A stretch of 64,000 bases of DNA from Watersipora subatra (lineage: Eukaryota > Bryozoa > Gymnolaemata > Cheilostomatida > Watersiporidae): contig NC_088708.1 in NCBI RefSeq assembly GCF_963576615.1, positions 1,612,001 to 1,676,000 of the forward strand, written 5' to 3'. Positions within the stretch are counted from its first letter, which is position 1. The number at the start of each line of letters is the position of its first letter. A program made the position numbers and the translations under genes. Below are positions 47,701 to 54,594 of the stretch, piece after piece. The notes beneath the pieces are model-generated. The model was not told the origin of the DNA, ran no database searches, and was given only the letters and a program-made list of their open reading frames with translations.

Positions 47701-50700
47701 CTACTCGCAGTGTACTAGTTGAACTACTAGGTCTACTCGCAGTGTACTAGTTGAACTACTAGGTCTACTTGCAGTGCACTAGTTGAACCACTAGGCCTAC
47801 TTGCAGTGCACTAGTTGAACCACTAGGTCTACTTGCAGTGCACTAGTTGGACCACTAGGTCTACTCGCAGTGCACTAGTTGAACCACTAGGTCTACTTGC
47901 AGTGCACTAGTTGAACTACTAGGTCTACTTGCAGTGCACTAGTTGGACCACTAGGTCTACTCGCAGTGCACTAGTTGAACCACTAGGCCTACTTGCAGTG
48001 CACTAGTTGAACCACTAGGTCTACTTGCAGTGCACTAGTTGGACCACTAGGTCTACTCGCAGTGCACTAGTTGGACCACTAGGTCTACTCGCAGTGTACT
48101 AGTTGAACTACTAGGTCTACTTGCAGTGCACTAGTTGAACCACTAGGCCTACTTGCAGTGCACTAGTTGAACCACTAGGTCTACTTGCAGTGCACTAGTT
48201 GGACCACTAGGTCTACTCGCAGTGCACTAGTTGAACCACTAGGTCTACTTGCAGTGTACTAGTTGAACTACTAGGTCTACTTGCAGTGCACTAGTTGGAC
48301 CACTAGGTCTACTCGCAGTGCACTAGTTGAACCACTAGGCCTACTTGCAGTGCACTAGTTGAACCACTAGGTCTACTTGCAGTGCACTAGTTGGACCACT
48401 AGGTCTACTCGCAGTGCACTAGTTGAACCACTAGGTCTACTTGCAGTGTACTAGTTGAACTACTAGGTCTACTCGCAGTGCACTAGTTGAACTACTAGGT
48501 CTACTTGCAGTGTACCAGTTGAACTACTAGGTCTACTTGCAGTGCACTAGTTGAACTACTAGGTCTACTTGCAGTGCACTAGTTGGACCACTAGGTCTAC
48601 TCGCAGTGCACTAGTTGAACCACTAGGTCTACTTGCAGTGTACTGATTGAACCACTAGGTCTACTCGCAGTGCACTAGTTGAACCACTAGGTCTACTTGC
48701 AGTGTACTAGTTGAACTACTAGGTCTACTTGCAGTGCACTAGTTGAACTACTAGGTCTACTTGCAGTGCACTAGTTGAACTACTAGGTCTACCGGCAGTA
48801 TACTAGTTGAACCACTAGGTCTACTTGCAGTGCACTAGTTGAACTACTAGGCCTACTTGCAGTGTACTAGTTGAACTACTAGGTCTACTTGCAGTGTACT
48901 AGTTGAACCACTAGGTCTACTTGCAGTGCACTAGTTGAACTACTAGGTCTACTCGCAGTGCACTAGTTGAACCACTAGGTCTACTTGCAGTGCACTAGTT
49001 GAACTACTAGGCCTACTTGCAGTGTACTAGTTGAACTACTAGGTCTACTTGCAGTGTACTAGTTGAACCACTAGGTCTACTCGCAGTGTACTAGTTGAAC
49101 CACTAGGTCTACTCGCAGTGCACTAGTTGAACCACTAGGTCTACTTGCAGTGTACTAGTTGAACTACTAGGTCTACTCGCAGTGCACTAGTTGAACTACT
49201 AGGCCTACTTGCAGTGTACTAGTTGAACTACTAGGTCTACTTGCAGTGTACTAGTTGAACCACTAGGTCTACTTGCAGTGTACTAGTTGAACTACTAGGT
49301 CTACTTGCAGTGCACTAGTTGAACTACTAGGTCTACTTGCAGTGCACTAGTTGGACCACTAGGTCTACTTGCAGTGTACTAGTTGAACCACTAGGTCTAC
49401 TTGCAGTGTACTAGTTGAACCACTAGGTCTACTCGCAGTGCACTAGTTGAACCACTAGGTCTACTCGCAGTGTACTGATTGAACCACTAGGTCTACTTGC
49501 AGTGTACTAGTTGAACTACTAGGTCTACTTGCAGTGCACTAGTTGAACTACTAGGTCTACTTGCAGTGCACTAGTTGGACCACTAGGTCTACTTGCAGTG
49601 TACTAGTTGAACCACTAGGTCTACTTGCAGTGTACTAGTTGAACCACTAGGTCTACTTGCAGTGCACTAGTTGAACCACTAGGTCTACTTGCAGTGTACT
49701 AGTTGAACTACTAGGTCTACTCGCAGTGTACTGGTTGAACTACTAGGTCTACTTGCAGTGCACTAGTTGAACTACTAGGTCTACTTGCAGTGTACTAGTT
49801 GAACTACTAGGTCTACTTGCAGTGCACTAGTTGAACTACTAGGTCTACTCGCAGTGCACTAGTTGAACTACTAGGTCTACTTGCAGTGCACTAGTTGAAC
49901 TACTAGGTCTACTTGCAGTGCACTAGTTGAACTACTAGGTCTACTTGCAGTGCACTAGTTGAACTACTAGGTCTACTCGCAGTGCACTAGTTGAACCACT
50001 AGGTCTACTTGCAGTGCACTAGTTGAACTACTAGGCCTACTTGCAGTGTACTAGTTGAACTACTAGGTCTACTTGCAGTGTACTAGTTGAACCACTAGGT
50101 CTACTTGCAGTGCACTAGTTGAACTACTAGGTCTACTCGCAGTGCACTAGTTGAACCACTAGGTCTACTTGCAGTGCACTAGTTGAACTACTAGGCCTAC
50201 TTGCAGTGTACTAGTTGAACTACTAGGTCTACTTGCAGTGTACTAGTTGAACCACTAGGTCTACTCGCAGTGTACTAGTTGAACCACTAGGTCTACTCGC
50301 AGTGCACTAGTTGAACCACTAGGTCTACTTGCAGTGTACTAGTTGAACTACTAGGTCTACTCGCAGTGCACTAGTTGAACTACTAGGCCTACTTGCAGTG
50401 TACTAGTTGAACTACTAGGTCTACTTGCAGTGTACTAGTTGAACCACTAGGTCTACTTGCAGTGCACTAGTTGAACTACTAGGTCTACTCGCAGTGCACT
50501 AGTTGAACCACTAGGTCTACTCGCAGTGTACTAGTTGAACTACTAGGTCTACTTGCAGTGCACTAGTTGAACTACTAGGTCTACTTGCAGTGCACTAGTT
50601 GGACCACTAGGTCTACTTGCAGTGTACTAGTTGAACCACTAGGTCTACTTGCAGTGTACTAGTTGAACCACTAGGTCTACTCGCAGTGCACTAGTTGAAC

Positions 50701-53700
50701 CACTAGGTCTACTTGCAGTGTACTAGTTGAACTACTAGGTCTACTTGCAGTGTACTAGTTGGACCACTAGGTCTACTTGCAGTGTACTAGTTGAACCACT
50801 AGGTCTACTTGCAGTGCACTAGTTGAACTACTAAGTCTACTCGCAGTGCACTAGTTGAACTACTAGGTCTACTTGCAGTGCACTAGTTGAACTACTAAGT
50901 CTACTCGCAGTGCACTAGTTGAACTACTAGGTCTACTTGCAGTGCACTAGTTGAACTACTAGGTCTACTTGCAGTGCACTAGTTGAACTACTAGGTCTAC
51001 TTGCAGTGCACTAGTTGAACTACTAGGTCTACTCGCAGTGCACTAGTTGAACCACTAGGTCTACTTGCAGTGTACTAGTTGAACTACTAGGTCTACTTGC
51101 AGTGCACTAGTTGAACTACTAGGTCTACTTGCAGTGCACTAGTTGGACCACTAGGTCTACTTGCAGTGTACTAGTTGAACTACTAGGTCTACCGGCAGTG
51201 CACTAGTTGAACCACTAGGTCTACTTGCAGTGCACTAGTTGAACTACTAGGTCTACTTGCAGTGCACTAGTTGAACTACTAGGTCTACTTGCAGTGCACT
51301 AGTTGAACTACTAGGTCTACTTGCAGTGTACTAGTTGAACTACTAGGTCTACTTGCAGTGCACTAGTTGAACCACTAGGTCTACTTGCAGTGCACTAGTT
51401 GAACTACTAGGCCTACTTGCAGTGTACTAGTTGAACTACTAGGTCTACTTGCAGTATACTAGTTGAACCACTAGGTCTACTTGCAGTGCACTAGTTGAAC
51501 TACTAGGTTTACTCACAGTGTATTAGTTGAACCACTAGGTCTACTCGCGGTGTACCAGTTCGACCAATAGGTCTAGTTGCCTACTTAGCTGTCCACCTGT
51601 TTCTAGTTTATCAACCAATTTAGCTCTCATCTCTAGGGATGTGATAACATTGAAATTAACATGATATACAGGAATATGAAATGGCAGATGTGTACCAACG
51701 CACCCTATCATCCTACGCATACATACTGATGTTGATATTCTACCTGCAGCGTTGTGATCCACCTGTGCTTCCTGTCCTACAAGAGGTGACTATTACTTAC
51801 ATTGTGGGCGACTCAAACTGCGGATCATCCACACTAAAGACTATAAACATTGTGGACTACTCACATTGTGGACTATTCATGTTTTGGGCTACTCATGTTG
51901 TGGACTACTCATGTTGTGGATTACTCATGTTGTGGACCACTCATGTTGTGGACTACTCATGTTGTGGACTACTCATGTTGTGGACTAGTCATGTTGTGAA
52001 TTACTCATGTTGTGGACCACTCATGTTGTGGACTACTCATTTTGTGGGCTACTTATGTTGTGGACTACTCATGTTATGAGCTATTTATGTTGTGGACTAC
52101 TCATGTTGTGGGCTACTCATGTTGTGGACTAGTCATGTTGTGGGCTACTCATGTTATGGACTAGTCATGTTATAGACTACTCATGTTGTGGACTACTCGT
52201 GTTGTGCACCACTCATGTTGTGGACTACTCATGTTGTGGACCACTCATGTTGTGGACTACTTATGTTGTGGACTACTCATGGTGTGGACTGCTCATGTTG
52301 TGGACTATTTATGTTGTGGACTACTCATGTTGTAGACTGCTCATGTTGTGAACTACACATGTGATGGCCAATCATGTTGTGGACTACACATGTTGTGGAC
52401 TACTTATGCTGTGGTCTACTCATGTTGTGGACTAGCCATGTTGTAGTCTACTCGTGTTGTGGACTACTCATGCTGTGGACTCCTGTTGTAGGCTAATCAC
52501 ATTGTGGACTACACATGTTGTGGAACTATTTTTCAATGAGCCTTTCATGTTGTAAAAGACTCATGGTATGGCTCACTTACACCCTAGACTGGCTTATGCT
52601 GCTAATGACTCATTTATGAACTTTTTCAGCGCTTTTGTTTTCATATTCCTTGTCACATGACCAAGCTGCGGACTATGCTCCTGTTACTATCAGGCTTTTA
52701 TTGTCTTGACAAGCATGTTTTGGTAATGTGACCATCTCAGCTAATAAAAATCACCAGCTTTTATACAAAGAAAAGTATATTGCAGATGTACGCCGATGAC
52801 ATAAAGCCTGAAAACCTGGTCGAAGGTTGGAACACCTGGTTCTTTCAAGATGAAAAAGTTCTGGTATGTCTCACATGCCCCTTGTTAGCTCCACAAAACT
52901 TAGAACTAACTGGGAGAGCTCAAGTGTAACATTTTTATGATGCGATTTCCCAGGTGCAGTACATAGTGATTTCCTACACATATTCCAGAGGGTTTCCAAT
53001 GACGAAATATTAAAAGTACTCATTGTTGAATGGGGTACATGGAAAGTTTCATTTAGTCCTACAGATATCCACAAACTTGGATTTATTCTCTACACAATAA
53101 TCTCAGTAATACATGGGTATTATGCTTATTACTTTATTACTGACTGGTGAGTAAATCCAATAAAGCATTTTTAGAATACACTTAATGTGTTTGACTCAAA
53201 GAAAGTCTGTTACTGTAGCCTACATGTATAAAACTGATAGATTAATGCCCGGCGCTGCCTGAGTAATAAAAGTCTTTGCACAGAAAATTTATTCTTATTT
53301 AACATATAACATCAGTTACCATTCTAACTTTCAAACTTCATATCATGAGAAAGGTGTTTCGTGCAGTTTAAATAAATTGAGAGAAAAAATAAAACAACTG
53401 TAAAGGTTTTCAGACTTTGCCAAACAACTGTAACTTTCAAACTTCATATCATGAAGAAAATGTTTTGTGCAGGTCAAATAAATTAAGAAACAAAATAAAA
53501 CAACTATAGAAGTGTGAAATAATTAGTAAGTAATAGCTAAATTAATCCTGCTTCACTAAGATTACGATAAAAGATATTTGGGTAATGATACAATTAATAA
53601 GAACTGAGAAAACAAAATACAAATCTTGAATATGCTGAATTAATAATAACAATTTGTGCATAGAAGTGTGTGTGCGTGTGTGTGTATATAAAAATGGTTA

Positions 53701-54550
53701 CTGTTCCAGCAGAAGCTATCCATGAAAACATTGAATTCGACGATACTGGTACCTCTCGATACTGGAGAAAAATGGTATAATGGACTGTTTTAGTCTGGTA
53801 CTTTGTCTGACCGACTGGAGAAAGAATGTAGAGGCTATTCCTACTCGGGATGATACAATTGTCCGCATAAAAAGTATTATCTTTCACGGATTTAGTAATC
53901 GAACCTTACGAAAAACTGGAAATAGAAGTATAACGGCACAATTGAAACGACACATTTAAAATTACAAGTTAAAAAGTAGGTAATGGTAGCAAAAATTAGT
54001 TTTTAAACAATTTCAAAAACTAATAAATGCAAAAGGTAATATTAGTCAATAACCAGAGGATACGGTATACGGTGTGTGATAAGAGCAATATAATTGTTAG
54101 AACAGCGCAGCTTGGTGGTTAAATGCGCGGTTCAAAATTTGCAAATTTTCAAAAATCAAGAACATTTACGATAATATAACCTGGAAGATCATCAAAAGAG
54201 CACGGTCATACGACATATCAACAAAATTTTGCCAGTTATGTCTATGGGAAAAGTACTTCATCATATTCGAATCGAAGTTAGCCAGCCTTAACACTAGAAG
54301 TGAGCTGATATCCACATGCCGGCATGCTAGAAAACACCTAATTAGCTCAATAACATAATTTGACTACATATTTGCTGTATACTATATATTATCATACAAC
54401 AGTATTGAGCCTTCAGCTTTATAAAGTAATTTTATAGCTTGTACAGTATACATTTTAGTCATTCTACCTGAAGATTGCAACGCGATTGCATGAAACTAAT
54501 AGTAGTAATGATTTCAACCAGTAGTTTTTAATAAACCATATATATATATA

Positions 54551-54594
<44 letters not shown>

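Noticed and set aside
46629-51590. CRISPR-like regular 32-bp repeats
   Set aside because: There are no unique spacers, the genome is eukaryotic and the units are contiguous: a minisatellite.
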